From positions 1,364,001 to 1,428,000 of the forward strand of contig NZ_CP053707.1 in NCBI RefSeq assembly GCF_013201035.1: a stretch of DNA of 64,000 nucleotides. The letters are read 5' to 3'. Source of the DNA: Arthrobacter sp. NEB 688 (GTDB taxonomy: Bacteria > Actinomycetota > Actinomycetes > Actinomycetales > Dermatophilaceae). Positions 33,595 to 42,196 of the stretch are shown piece after piece. The notes below the pieces were generated by a model, which searched no databases, had not been told where the DNA came from, and worked only from the letters and a program-made list of their open reading frames with translations. The first letter of the stretch is position 1. Each line of letters begins with the position of its first letter. The translations under genes were made by a program, and so were the position numbers.

Positions 33595-33615
33595 GGTGGT
33601 CTCCTCGGACAAGTT

Positions 33616-33629
33616 GTTGAACATTCAAC
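33616..33629. promoter_or_regulatory. MarR-like operator upstream of the dioxygenase gene
   Basis: The inverted repeat GTTGAA-CA-TTCAAC lies 22 bases upstream of the chosen start codon. TTGAA half sites in this spacing are typical of MarR or HxlR-type operators. No such regulator gene is adjacent. Confidence 0.6.
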
Positions 33630-33652
33630 CACATGCCCCGCGCCGGTGTTCC

Positions 33653-34321
33653 CTACTCCGCGTCGTGGACGAGGATCGCCACCTGCGTGCGGTTCTCGAG
33701 CCCGAGCTTGGTGAGGATGCGCCCGACGTGGGCCTTGACGGTCGCGACGCTCAGGTGCAGCGCCGCCCCGATCTCGAGGTTGCTCCGTCCCCGCCCGAGG
33801 GCCAGCGCCACCTCGCGCTCGCGCTCGGTCAGGAGGGTGAGCGCCCGGCGGGCCTCGCCCCGGCGGCGCGCGACGACGTCGCCGTCGTCCCGCCCGGCGA
33901 CCGCGGCGATGAGCGCCGTCGTCGCGCTCGGCGAGAGGGTCGGCTCGCCGGCCGCGACGGCGTGGACGGCCGCGACGAGGCGGGCCGGCGGGGTGTCCTT
34001 GAGGAGGAACCCGTGCGCGCCGACGCGCAGCGCCCGCAGCACCATCTCGTCGGCGTCGAAGGTCGTGAGGACGAGCACCCGCGGGGCGTCCGGCAGGGCC
34101 AGCAGGTCGCCGGTGGCCGCGATGCCGTCGCGGCGGGGCATCCGGATGTCCATGAGGACGACGTCGGGCCGGGTGCGGCGCACGAGGTCGGCCGCGTCCG
34201 CCCCGTCCGAGGCCTCGCCGACGACCTCGAGCGCGGGGTCGCCGCCGAGGATCATCGTCAGCCCGGCGCGCACGAGCGGGTCGTCGTCGACGAGGGCGAC
34301 CCGGACCGCGGCGGTGCTCAT
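33653..34321 (-). CDS. LuxR/NarL-family response regulator
   Basis: A 222-residue regulator. The receiver has DDD at 12-14, Asp58 in VVLMDIRMP, Thr in LTTFDADE and Lys in FLLKDTPP. The C-terminal HTH is typical (LTEREREVALALGRGRSNLE, then ATVKAHVGRILTKLG). ATG at 34321 overlaps the kinase stop as ATGA. It probably controls the divergent ABC transporter, as DesR/LiaR-like regulators often do. Confidence 0.95.
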   Translation of the reverse strand: MSTAAVRVALVDDDPLVRAGLTMILGGDPALEVVGEASDGADAADLVRRTRPDVVLMDIRMPRRDGIAATGDLLALPDAPRVLVLTTFDADEMVLRALRVGAHGFLLKDTPPARLVAAVHAVAAGEPTLSPSATTALIAAVAGRDDGDVVARRRGEARRALTLLTEREREVALALGRGRSNLEIGAALHLSVATVKAHVGRILTKLGLENRTQVAILVHDAE

Positions 34322-35499
34322 GCCGCCCACGGTAGCGAGGCCCGCACGACGAACCGGTCCTCCTCCGGACCGTGCCGCAGCACGCCGCCGAGGAGGTCGA
34401 CCCGCTCGTGGAGGCCGAGCAGCCCCAGGCCGGCGCCGGGCAGCGTCGCACCCGCGCCGACGGGCAGCGGGTTGGCGACGACGACCTCGACCGCGGCGCC
34501 GGCCCGCCCCTCCACCGAGACGGTGACCGGGCAGCCGGGCGCGTGCTTGCGGGCGTTGGTCAGCGCCTCCTGGACGAGCCGGTAGACCGTGCGGCCCGTC
34601 GTCGGCGGCACGGCGCCGTCGGTGCGGTCCTCGAACCCGAGCCGGGTCCCGGCCGCGCGGGCCTCGGCCACGAGCTGCGGCAGGTCGGCGAGCCCGGGCT
34701 GCGGGCGCTCCGGGGCGGGCGCCGCGTCGACGCCGTCCGCGCGCAGCACCCCGAGCACGTCGCGCAGGTCGCGCAGGGCGAGGTGGGCGTTCTCCTCGAT
34801 GGTCCGCGCCGTCTGCGCCTGCTGCTCGGGGGAGAGGTCGGTGCGGAAGGTCAGGGCCCCCGCGTGCATCGCGACGAGCGAGATGCGGTGCGCGAGGACG
34901 TCGTGCATCTCGCGGGCGATGCGGGTGCGCTCGGCGGCCCGCGCCGCCGCGACCCGCGCCTGCTGCTCGCGCTCGCTCGTCTCGGCCCGCTCCCGGAACG
35001 ACACGAGGCGCTCACGGTCGGCGCCGACCGACCAGCCCACGGCGAGGACGACGGCCACGAAGAGGCTGACGAGCAGGGCGGCGGCCCACAGCGGCAGCGG
35101 GCTGGGCTCGGGGTAGACGGACTCGAAGGCGAGGGCCGCCACGACGGTGGTGCCCCCGGCGAGCAGCAGCTCGCGCGGGCGGCGGCGGGTGGCGAGCGAG
35201 CAGAGGGCCAGCGTCGCCGGGCCGAAGGCCATCGGGGAGAGCGCGGTGAGCAGGGCGGTCGTCAGGGCCACGGCGAGCGGGAGCCGGCGGCGGGCGACGA
35301 CGACGAGCACGAGGAGCAGCAGGCAGAGGAGGGGGTCGCCGACGAGGACCCACAGGGCGAGCGGGTGGTCGGAGAACCCCGCGTCCTCGAGGGACTCCAG
35401 GGTGAGCACCCAGACCGTGAGGCTCGCCAGCAGGGCGACGACGACCCGCCACGCCTGGCCCCACCACGGGAGCCGGGAAGCGGGCGGGGGAGGAGGCAT
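34318..35499 (-). CDS. DesK/LiaS-type sensor histidine kinase
   Basis: A 393-residue kinase with four or five N-terminal membrane helices (about residues 15-160) and no extracellular domain, so it may sense the membrane. The HisKA_3 dimerisation helix contains His199 in RIAREMHDVLAHRISL, and the ATPase domain has EALTNARKHAPG and GLGLLGLHERV. I choose ATG at 35499: TACAGT ends six bases upstream, matching the leaderless pattern seen elsewhere. The divergent ABC operon starts 165 bases away. Confidence 0.92.
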   Translation of the reverse strand: MPPPPPASRLPWWGQAWRVVVALLASLTVWVLTLESLEDAGFSDHPLALWVLVGDPLLCLLLLVLVVVARRRLPLAVALTTALLTALSPMAFGPATLALCSLATRRRPRELLLAGGTTVVAALAFESVYPEPSPLPLWAAALLVSLFVAVVLAVGWSVGADRERLVSFRERAETSEREQQARVAAARAAERTRIAREMHDVLAHRISLVAMHAGALTFRTDLSPEQQAQTARTIEENAHLALRDLRDVLGVLRADGVDAAPAPERPQPGLADLPQLVAEARAAGTRLGFEDRTDGAVPPTTGRTVYRLVQEALTNARKHAPGCPVTVSVEGRAGAAVEVVVANPLPVGAGATLPGAGLGLLGLHERVDLLGGVLRHGPEEDRFVVRASLPWAA

Positions 35500-35663
35500 C
35501 CGGCCACTGTAGGAGCGCGCCCCCGCGTCGCGCGTCGGCCGGAGGTCTCCCTCGGACCGCGCCGGGGGTAGACCTTCGGAGGGGGTGGGTCGAGACATGC
35601 GACGTCCCCGGTGCAGACCGTCGGGCGATGTGCCGCACCCCGGCCCGCGCCGAGGCTGGAGCC

Positions 35664-36557
35664 ATGATCAGAGTCGAGAACCTCACCAAGCGCTACGGTC
35701 GCGTCACGGCCGTCGACGGCGTCACCTTCGAGGTCGGGGCGGGGTCGGTCACCGGCTTCCTCGGCCCGAACGGCGCCGGCAAGTCCACCGTCATGCGGAT
35801 GCTCACCGGCCTCACGCCGCCGACGAGCGGCCGGGCGACCGTCCTCGGCCGCGAGTACCGCGACCTCGTCAACCCCGGCGGCCGGGTCGGCGTCATGCTC
35901 GACGCCTCGGCCCAGCACCCCGGGCGCACCGGCCGCGAGGCGCTCGTCCTCGCGGCGCTGACCGTCGGCGTCCCCCGGGGCCGGGTCGACGAGGTCCTGC
36001 GGATGGTCGGCCTCAGCGACGACGAGGCGGGGCGGCGCGTGCGCACCTACTCCCTCGGGATGCGTCAGCGCCTCGGCCTCGCCGGCGCCTTCCTCGGGGA
36101 CCCGGAGGTGCTCGTCCTCGACGAGCCGGCCAACGGCCTGGACCCGCAGGGCATCCACTGGATGCGCACGCTGCTGCGCGGCTTCGCCGACCGCGGCGGG
36201 GCGGTGCTCCTCTCCTCCCACCTGCTCCACGAGGTGCAGGCCGTCGCCGACGACGTCGTCGTCATCGGGCGCGGCCGGGTCGTCGCGCGCGGCGCGGTGG
36301 CCGAGCTCGTCGCCGGCGAGGGCACGCGGGTGTCGTCCGAGGACGACGCCGCGCTCGCCGGGGCCCTCGAGGCCGCGGGTCACGCCGTGTCCCGGACCGC
36401 GGACGGCGTCGTCGTCGACGTCGAGCCGGCCGTCGTCGGCCGGGCCGCGCTCGCGGCGGGGGTCGTGGTGACCGACCTGCGGCCGCACGGCGCGCAGGGG
36501 CTCGAGGAGCTCTTCCTGCGGTTGACCGCCGACGACGCGCGGGAGGTGGCGGCGTGA
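35664..36557 (+). CDS. ABC transporter ATP-binding protein
   Basis: A 297-residue ATPase with Walker A GPNGAGKSTVM, signature YSLGMRQRLGLA, Walker B VLVLDEPANGLD, and H-loop SSHLLHEV. The C-terminal 80 residues resemble the extension of antibiotic- or lipid-type exporters of the BcrA group. ATG at 35664; a GAGGCT hexamer ends six bases before it. The permease gene overlaps its stop as GTGA. It is divergent from a two-component system that probably regulates it. Confidence 0.93.
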   Translation: MIRVENLTKRYGRVTAVDGVTFEVGAGSVTGFLGPNGAGKSTVMRMLTGLTPPTSGRATVLGREYRDLVNPGGRVGVMLDASAQHPGRTGREALVLAALTVGVPRGRVDEVLRMVGLSDDEAGRRVRTYSLGMRQRLGLAGAFLGDPEVLVLDEPANGLDPQGIHWMRTLLRGFADRGGAVLLSSHLLHEVQAVADDVVVIGRGRVVARGAVAELVAGEGTRVSSEDDAALAGALEAAGHAVSRTADGVVVDVEPAVVGRAALAAGVVVTDLRPHGAQGLEELFLRLTADDAREVAA

Positions 36558-37363
36558 GCACCGCGACCCGGGCCCCCGAGGCCCCGACCGTCCCCGCGTC
36601 CGCCTCCGCACCCCGCGGCGGCCGGCCCGGCGTCCCCCTCGCCCGCCTGCTGCGGGTCGAGCTGCGCAAGCTCGTCGACACCCGGGCGGGGCGCTGGCTG
36701 CTCGGCGTCACGGCCGGCCTGGCCGTCGCCGTCGTCGCCGCCCTGCTCGTCTGGGGGTCGGCGAAGGACTCCTCCTACGTCGGGCTGCTCGGCCTGGCAG
36801 CGCTGCCCCTCTCGGTGCTCCTGCCGATCCTCGGCATCATGGCCGCGACCGCCGAGTGGTCGCAGCGCACCGGTCTCGTGACGTTCGCGCTCGAGCCGCA
36901 CCGGGGCCGGGTCGTCGCGGCCAAGGCGCTGGCGTCGGTCGTCCTCGGCGTCGCCGTCGTCCTCGTGACCGCCGCCGCCGTCGCGCTGGCCCGTCTCGTG
37001 GGCTCGCTCGTCCGGGGCGGCGACACCGTGTGGTCGGTCCCCGCGGCGACGGGCGGCGGCCTCGCGCTCGCGCTGGTCCTCTTCCTCGTCCAGGGCGTCG
37101 GCTTCGGTCTGCTCTTCCTCAACACTCCGTTGGCCATCGTCGCCTCGTTCGCGCTGCCGACCGCCCTGAGCATCGTCGCCGGGCTCGCCGAGGGCGCCCA
37201 GCGGGTCACCGCGTGGCTCGACCTCTCGCTCGTCACCGAGCCGCTCATGACCGGGACGATGCGGGGCGAGGACTGGGCCCATCTCGCCACCTCCGCGCTC
37301 GTCTGGGTCGCCCTGCCCGTGGCCGTCGGCACGTGGCGGGTCACCCGCAAGGAGATCGCCTGA
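36554..37363 (+). CDS. ABC transporter permease (ABC-2 type)
   Basis: A 269-residue membrane protein with about six helices after a 40-residue Pro/Ala-rich N terminus. The segment RLLRVELRKLVDTRAGRWLL before the first helix is typical of ABC-2 permeases paired with BcrA-like ATPases. GTG at 36554 overlaps the preceding stop. The exported substrate is unknown. Confidence 0.88.
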   Translation: MSTATRAPEAPTVPASASAPRGGRPGVPLARLLRVELRKLVDTRAGRWLLGVTAGLAVAVVAALLVWGSAKDSSYVGLLGLAALPLSVLLPILGIMAATAEWSQRTGLVTFALEPHRGRVVAAKALASVVLGVAVVLVTAAAVALARLVGSLVRGGDTVWSVPAATGGGLALALVLFLVQGVGFGLLFLNTPLAIVASFALPTALSIVAGLAEGAQRVTAWLDLSLVTEPLMTGTMRGEDWAHLATSALVWVALPVAVGTWRVTRKEIA

Positions 37364-37369
37364 GGGTCC

Positions 37370-37410
37370 GGCGCCGGTCGTCCCGGGCAATTCCCGGAAC
37401 GACCGGCGCC
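37370..37410. terminator. Long hairpin terminator after the ABC operon
   Basis: A 12-base perfect stem (GGCGCCGGTCGT and its complement) at 37370-37381 and 37399-37410, extended after one mismatch by five more pairs around a CAATT loop. It begins seven bases after the permease stop. Confidence 0.88.
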
Positions 37411-37487
37411 GACCCCCCGACGTCCTCTACCGTGCGGAGTACCGGAAGGGCTTGTAGGGGGCCTTTCCTCGCCGAAAGCGTTGCCAC

Positions 37488-37853
37488 GTGACCGTTCAGC
37501 TGCAGCTGCCTGCTCCGTCCGTCACCACCGACCGCGTCGAGCGCGTCACGCGCGGCCTGGGCCTGGCCCTCGTCGTGGCCGTGTCCGCGGCCACCGCCGC
37601 GCTGACCGCCCGGGGCCTGCCGTCCGTCGTGCCGCTCGTCGCGGTCCTCCTCTCCGTCGGGGCCTGCGTGGCCTACACGCTGGGCGCCGGCACCTCGCCG
37701 CGCCGGGGGCTCCCGGCGCTGCTCGTCGTCATCGGGCTCGGTCTCGCGGCCGCGGCCTGGACGACCGCCAGCCCGGCCCCGCTCTCGCTCCTCGTCATCG
37801 GCCTCGTCGCCACCGCGGCCGTCCTCGCGCAGCTGCACCGCAGCCACCGCTGA
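37488..37853 (+). CDS. Small membrane protein with four predicted helices, function unknown
   Basis: A 121-residue protein starting at GTG 37488. After a polar N terminus of about 20 residues there are four hydrophobic helices separated by very short loops, and a basic C terminus (AQLHRSHR). I recognise no family motif. It has its own upstream region after the ABC terminator and is followed by a hairpin, so it seems to be a single-gene unit before topA. Confidence 0.7.
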   Translation: MTVQLQLPAPSVTTDRVERVTRGLGLALVVAVSAATAALTARGLPSVVPLVAVLLSVGACVAYTLGAGTSPRRGLPALLVVIGLGLAAAAWTTASPAPLSLLVIGLVATAAVLAQLHRSHR

Positions 37854-37860
37854 GCCGCCC

Positions 37861-37883
37861 GGACGGCCCCCGTCGGGCCGTCC
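37861..37883. terminator. Hairpin after the small membrane protein gene
   Basis: A perfect 9-base stem GGACGGCCC / GGGCCGTCC with a five-base loop, eight bases after the stop codon. Confidence 0.7.
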
Positions 37884-38010
37884 CACCGCCGCGCCGCCGA
37901 CGACCCGGGTGTGCGCCGGGCGCCTCCCGAGCGCTACCGTCGGGCCGTCACCACGTCCGAGCAGCGACGAATCCGCTGCACGTGGCCGACGGAACAGGCA
38001 GGTGTGAGGC

Positions 38011-40794
38011 ATGGCATCCGGACGCAAGCTCGTCATCGTGGAGTCCCCGGCGAAGGCGAAGACCATCGCGGGCTACCTCGGCAGCGACTGGGACGTGGAG
38101 GCCTCGGTCGGCCACATCCGCGACATCCCCACCCCGAGCGAGATGCCGGCGGAGATCAAGAAGGGCCCGTTCGGCAAGTTCGGGGTCAACGTCGACGACG
38201 ACTTCGACCCGTACTACGTCGTCGACGCGGACAAGCGGAAGAAGGTCCGCGAGCTCAAGGCCCTCCTGAAGAACGCCGACGAGCTCTACCTCGCCACTGA
38301 TGAGGACCGCGAGGGCGAGGCCATCGCGTGGCACCTGTTCGAGACCCTCCAGCCCAAGGTCCCGGTCAAGCGGATGGTCTTCCACGAGATCACCCGAGAG
38401 GCGATCCAGCGGGCCGCCAACCAGACCCGCGACATCAACGTCGCCCTCGTCGACGCGCAGGAGACCCGCCGCATCCTCGACCGCCTCTACGGCTACGAGG
38501 TGAGCCCGGTCCTGTGGCGCAAGGTCAAGGCCGGCCTGTCCGCCGGGCGCGTGCAGTCCGTCGCCACCCGGCTCGTCGTCGAGCGCGAGCGCGAGCGGAT
38601 GAAGTTCGTCCGCGCCTCGTACTGGGACGTCGACGCCGACGTCACCCCCGGCGCCGCCGAGGACCTCTTCACCGCCCGCCTGACGGGCGTCGACGGCAAG
38701 CGCGTCGCCACCGGCCGCGACTTCGCCGACGACGGCACCCTCAAGGGCGAGCGCTCGGTGCAGCTCGACGAGGAGCGCGCCACCGGCATCGCCGAGGCGC
38801 TGCGCAGCGCGCAGGTCACCGTCGCCGAGGTCTCCGAGAAGCCCTACACGCGCCGCCCCAGCGCCCCCTTCACGACGAGCACCCTCCAGCAGGAGGCCTC
38901 GCGCAAGCTGCGCCTCAACTCGCGCAACGCGATGCGGGTCGCCCAGCGCCTGTACGAGAACGGCTACATCACCTACATGCGGACCGACAGCACCGCGCTG
39001 TCCGACACCGCCCTCACCGCCGCCCGGCAGCAGGCCCGCGAGATGTACGGGGGCGACTCGGTGCCGGACGCGCCGCGCCGCTACGAGAAGAAGGTCAAGA
39101 ACGCCCAGGAGGCCCACGAGGCCATCCGCCCGGCCGGTGACCGCTTCCGTACCCCGGCGCAGGTCGCCGGCGAGCTGCGCGGCGAGGAGTTCCGCCTCTA
39201 CGAGCTCATCTGGATGCGCACCGTCGCCTCGCAGATGGCCGACGCCCGCGGCTCGACCGCGTCGGTGCGGCTCGCGGCGACGCTGCGCGACGGCGCCCCG
39301 GCCCGCGAGGTCGAGCTGTCGGCCAGCGGCACCGTCATCACCTTCCGCGGCTTCCTCGCCGCCTACGAGGAGGGCCGCGACGACGCCCGCACCCGCGACG
39401 ACGACGAGCGCCGCCTGCCGAAGCTCGGCGCGGGGCGCTCGCTCGACGTCAAGCGCGCCGAGGCGAACGGCCACGAGACCTCGCCGCCGGCCCGCTACAC
39501 CGAGGCGACGCTCGTCAAGGCGATGGAGGAACGCGGCATCGGCCGGCCCTCGACCTACGCCTCGACGATCGGCACCATCCAGGACCGCGGCTACGTCTCG
39601 AACCGGGGCTCGGCGCTCGTGCCGTCCTGGCTCGCGTTCGCGGTGACGCGCCTCATGGAGGAGCACTTCGGGCGGCTCGTCGACTACGACTTCACCGCCT
39701 CGATGGAGGAGGACCTCGACGCCATCGCCCGCGGCGACGAGCAGCGCGCGGCGTGGCTGCGCCGCTTCTACTTCGGCGACGAGGCGAGCTCGGCCGAGGG
39801 GCTGCGCTCGCTCGTCGAGGACCTCGGCGACATCGACGCCCGGGCCATCTCGACGATCGACATCGGCGACGGCGTCGTCGTGCGCGTCGGCCGCTACGGT
39901 CCCTACGTCGAGGAGGTCGTGCCCGCCGGCATCGACCCCACGACCGGTGAGGTGACGGATGCCGCTGCCGCGGAGTCCGGTGCGACACAGCCCCGCCGGG
40001 CCACGATCAACGACGACATCGCGCCCGACGAGATGACGCCGGCCATCGCCCGCGAGCTGCTCGAGCGCGCCGCCGACGACGGCCGCGTCCTCGGCCAGGA
40101 CCCGGAGACCGGCCGCGACGTCGTCGCCAAGGCCGGCCGCTACGGCCCCTACGTCACCGAGGTGCTGCCGGAGGAGGAGCAGGGCAAGGGCAAGAACAAG
40201 GTCAAGCCGCGCACCGCCTCCCTCTTCAAGGACATGGACCTCGGCACGATCGAGCTCGACACCGCGCTGCAGCTGCTGTCGCTGCCGCGCGTCGTCGGCA
40301 CGAGCACCGAGGAGGACGGCAGCAGCGTCGAGATCACCGCGCAGAACGGTCGCTACGGGCCCTACCTCAAGAAGGGCACCGACTCGCGCTCGCTGACGAG
40401 CGAGCAGCAGCTGTTCGACATCACGCTCGAGGAGGCGCTCGCGATCTACGCGCAGCCCAAGCAGCGTGGGCGCGCCGCCGCCAAGCCGCCGCTGGCCGAG
40501 CTCGGCACCGACCCGGTGTCCGGCAAGCCGGTCGTCGTCAAGGACGGGCGGTTCGGGCCGTACGTCACCGACGGCGAGACCAACGCGACGCTGCGCAAGG
40601 ACGACGACCCGGAGCAGATCACCCCCGAGCGCGGCTACGAGCTGCTCGCCGACAAGCGCGCCAAGGGCCCGGCGAAGAAGACCGCCCGCAAGACGGTCAA
40701 GAAGGCGACGACGAAGAAGGCCGCCACGAAGAAGACCGCGGCGAAGAAGTCCGTGGCCAAGAAGACGACGACGAAGACCGCCAAGAAGGCCTGA
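38011..40794 (+). CDS. topA: DNA topoisomerase I (type IA)
   Basis: A 927-residue enzyme that relaxes negative supercoils. The Toprim domain begins KLVIVESPAKAKTIAGYLG and has the acidic triad in TDEDREGEAIAWH. Catalytic Tyr322 is in ENGYITYMRTDST. The C-terminal region lacks zinc fingers and instead has repeats with GRYGPYV or GRFGPYV (about residues 630, 710, 780, 850), as in other actinobacterial TopA. It ends in a Lys/Ala/Thr-rich tail of about 40 residues (KKTAAKKSVAKKTTTKTAKK), which is characteristic of actinobacterial enzymes and aids processivity. Confidence 0.98.
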   Translation: MASGRKLVIVESPAKAKTIAGYLGSDWDVEASVGHIRDIPTPSEMPAEIKKGPFGKFGVNVDDDFDPYYVVDADKRKKVRELKALLKNADELYLATDEDREGEAIAWHLFETLQPKVPVKRMVFHEITREAIQRAANQTRDINVALVDAQETRRILDRLYGYEVSPVLWRKVKAGLSAGRVQSVATRLVVERERERMKFVRASYWDVDADVTPGAAEDLFTARLTGVDGKRVATGRDFADDGTLKGERSVQLDEERATGIAEALRSAQVTVAEVSEKPYTRRPSAPFTTSTLQQEASRKLRLNSRNAMRVAQRLYENGYITYMRTDSTALSDTALTAARQQAREMYGGDSVPDAPRRYEKKVKNAQEAHEAIRPAGDRFRTPAQVAGELRGEEFRLYELIWMRTVASQMADARGSTASVRLAATLRDGAPAREVELSASGTVITFRGFLAAYEEGRDDARTRDDDERRLPKLGAGRSLDVKRAEANGHETSPPARYTEATLVKAMEERGIGRPSTYASTIGTIQDRGYVSNRGSALVPSWLAFAVTRLMEEHFGRLVDYDFTASMEEDLDAIARGDEQRAAWLRRFYFGDEASSAEGLRSLVEDLGDIDARAISTIDIGDGVVVRVGRYGPYVEEVVPAGIDPTTGEVTDAAAAESGATQPRRATINDDIAPDEMTPAIARELLERAADDGRVLGQDPETGRDVVAKAGRYGPYVTEVLPEEEQGKGKNKVKPRTASLFKDMDLGTIELDTALQLLSLPRVVGTSTEEDGSSVEITAQNGRYGPYLKKGTDSRSLTSEQQLFDITLEEALAIYAQPKQRGRAAAKPPLAELGTDPVSGKPVVVKDGRFGPYVTDGETNATLRKDDDPEQITPERGYELLADKRAKGPAKKTARKTVKKATTKKAATKKTAAKKSVAKKTTTKTAKKA

Positions 40795-40814
40795 CCCGGC
40801 CACCGGTAGAGCGA

Positions 40815-40858
40815 CGAGGACGTGCCGTCACTGCCCCAGCGCAGGCGGCACGTCCTCG
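40815..40858. terminator. Hairpin terminator after topA
   Basis: A perfect 13-base stem (CGAGGACGTGCCG and its complement) at 40815-40827 and 40846-40858 with an 18-base loop, 20 bases after the topA stop. Confidence 0.82.
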
Positions 40859-40890
40859 CCGTTCGTGGCGCTCCACCGCGACCCGTGGCG

Positions 40891-40919
40891 TTGCGGTGGC
40901 TGTTACCGGCCAGTAGGTT
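40891..40919 (+). promoter_or_regulatory. Promoter of the SCP2-domain gene
   Basis: -35 TTGCGG at 40891-40896, a 17-base spacer, -10 TAGGTT at 40914-40919. The ATG follows six bases later, so transcription probably starts on the start codon. Confidence 0.65.
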
Positions 40920-40925
40920 CGAGGC

Positions 40926-41375
40926 ATGGCCTTCGACCCGCAGACCCTGACCACCGCCTCGCCGGCCGAGTTCGTCGCGGCGGTGAAGCGGGCGTCCGAC
41001 GGCGAGATCCGCGACGCCTTCGCCGGCGAGCACCGCACCGCGATGCTCGACGCCGTCTTCGGCCGCTTCCCCGAGCAGTTCCGGGCCGACAAGGCCGGCG
41101 ACCGCAGCGCCCGCATCGACTTCCGGGTCACCGGCGGGCCGGGGGACACCAGCGACACCTACGCCGTCGTCGTCGACCACGGCACGTGCACCGTCGAGAA
41201 GGCGCCGACCGCCGAGGCGGACCTCTCGCTCATGGCCGGGCCGGTCGAGTTCCTCAAGCTCATCTCGGGCACCGGCAACCCGGCGATGATGTTCATGATG
41301 GGCAGGATCAAGGCCCGCGGCGACCTCGGCCTGGCCACCGCCCTCGCGAACTGGTTCGAGACCCCGAAGGCCTGA
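40926..41375 (+). CDS. SCP2 sterol-binding domain protein
   Basis: A 149-residue single-domain protein of the SCP2 fold, with a characteristic DHGTCTVEKAPTAEADLSLM strand pair and a C-terminal helix bearing MMFMMGRIKARGDLGLA. Such proteins bind lipids in a hydrophobic pocket; the ligand in bacteria is generally unknown. There is no ribosome-binding site, and the promoter places the transcription start at or next to the ATG. It is a single-gene unit after topA. Confidence 0.87.
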   Translation: MAFDPQTLTTASPAEFVAAVKRASDGEIRDAFAGEHRTAMLDAVFGRFPEQFRADKAGDRSARIDFRVTGGPGDTSDTYAVVVDHGTCTVEKAPTAEADLSLMAGPVEFLKLISGTGNPAMMFMMGRIKARGDLGLATALANWFETPKA

Positions 41376-41483
41376 CCCGCGCCGCGGCCCGGCCCGCGGA
41401 CCCGGTCCCGGTCGCCTCACGCGTATCGGGTGACCCGACAACGCTGCGCTCCCCCCGAGAACGGTTCCGGGGTGAGGCGCGCC

Positions 41484-41504
41484 CGTATCGGGTGACCCGA
41501 TACG
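41484..41504. repeat. 21-base palindrome, with partial copy at 41422
   Basis: Arms CGTATCGGGT and ACCCGATACG are perfect complements around a single G. The copy at 41422-41438 keeps the left arm and most of the right arm (ACCCGA, then CAACG). The two lie 62 bases apart in the same orientation, as operators or transcription-ending elements might. Confidence 0.85.
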
Positions 41505-41570
41505 CGAGTGACGTGGGGGCCATCCTTGCCCCGCCCTCGTCTCGCCACGCCGGCCCTCGTCCTGCGGGCG

Positions 41571-41614
41571 ACCTGCGCGGGTCCGGGTGCGACCGCACGC
41601 GCACCGGCGCAGGT
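41571..41614. repeat. 44-base imperfect palindromic repeat, copy B
   Basis: Starts ACCTGCGCGGGTCCG and ends GGCGCAGGT. The outer arms ACCTGCGC/GCGCAGGT pair perfectly, and an inner GTGCG-ACC-GCAC can form a second stem. It matches copy A at 15890-15933 at 39 of 44 positions by eye. Confidence 0.75.
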
Positions 41615-41709
41615 GACACGGAGGACGGGACGCGGCCCTCCCTCGCCCCACCTGCAGGAACGTTGTTGCTCCGGACGATCCCGGCGGTGTCGCGACGTAG
41701 CGTGACGGC

Positions 41710-42141
41710 ATGTCCCTCGTCACGAGCTCCGGCTACGCCCACGTCCGCCTCACCGTCACCGACATCGAGCGCTCGGTCGACTTCTACGACCGCGTCTTCG
41801 GCTGGGAGAAGGCCGTCGACGCCCGCGATCACCAGGGCGAGCCCGGGCTCGAGGACGCCGCCGAGAAGTTCTACGGCGGCGTCGTCTACCAGACCCCGCA
41901 GGGCACCCTCTTCGGCCTGCGCCCGGTCGGGTCGCAGCCCTTCCGCTCCGACGTCACCGGCCTGGACCACGTGAGCTTCGCCGTCGCCGCGCGCGCCGAC
42001 CTCGACGCCGCCGCGCAGGCCCTCGGCGACGCGGGCATCAGCCACGGCGAGGTCGTCGAGCTGACCGACGCCGGCATCGCGATCCTCTCCTTCCAGGACC
42101 CCGACGACGTCAACCTCGAGCTCACCGCACCCCTGTCCTGA
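41710..42141 (+). CDS. VOC (glyoxalase/bleomycin-resistance fold) protein
   Basis: A 143-residue vicinal-oxygen-chelate protein with two beta-alpha-beta repeats: VRLTVTDIERSVDFYDRVFG at the start and LDHVSFAVAARADLDAAAQA in the second half. Candidate metal ligands are His11, His87 and Glu138, in the usual positions. The substrate is unknown. TAGCGT ends six bases before the ATG with no ribosome-binding site, so the mRNA is probably leaderless. Confidence 0.85.
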   Translation: MSLVTSSGYAHVRLTVTDIERSVDFYDRVFGWEKAVDARDHQGEPGLEDAAEKFYGGVVYQTPQGTLFGLRPVGSQPFRSDVTGLDHVSFAVAARADLDAAAQALGDAGISHGEVVELTDAGIAILSFQDPDDVNLELTAPLS

Positions 42142-42159
42142 TGCGGCGGCGCGTCCGGC

Positions 42160-42190
42160 TTGACCCTGACGCGACGTGAGGCCCGACGGT
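42160..42190 (+). promoter_or_regulatory. MerR-type promoter with 19-base spacer and dyad operator
   Basis: -35 TTGACC at 42160-42165 and -10 GACGGT at 42185-42190 are separated by 19 bases. The dyad CCTGACG-CGA-CGTGAGG (one mismatch) at 42165-42181 lies in the spacer. An over-long spacer with a central dyad is the hallmark of promoters activated by MerR-family proteins. The ATG begins six bases after the -10. Confidence 0.7.
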
Positions 42191-42196
42191 GGTGCC

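Larger units (their letters stand above)
41376..41709. other. 334-base intergenic region with two kinds of palindromic repeat
   Basis: No gene is visible. The 17-base sequence CGTATCGGGTGACCCGA occurs twice (41422-41438 and 41484-41500); in the second copy it extends to a 21-base palindrome with 10-base arms (41484-41504). The second copy of a 44-base dispersed palindrome lies at 41571-41614. A TAGCGT hexamer (41698-41703) ends six bases before the next ATG and is the likely -10. Confidence 0.8.
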
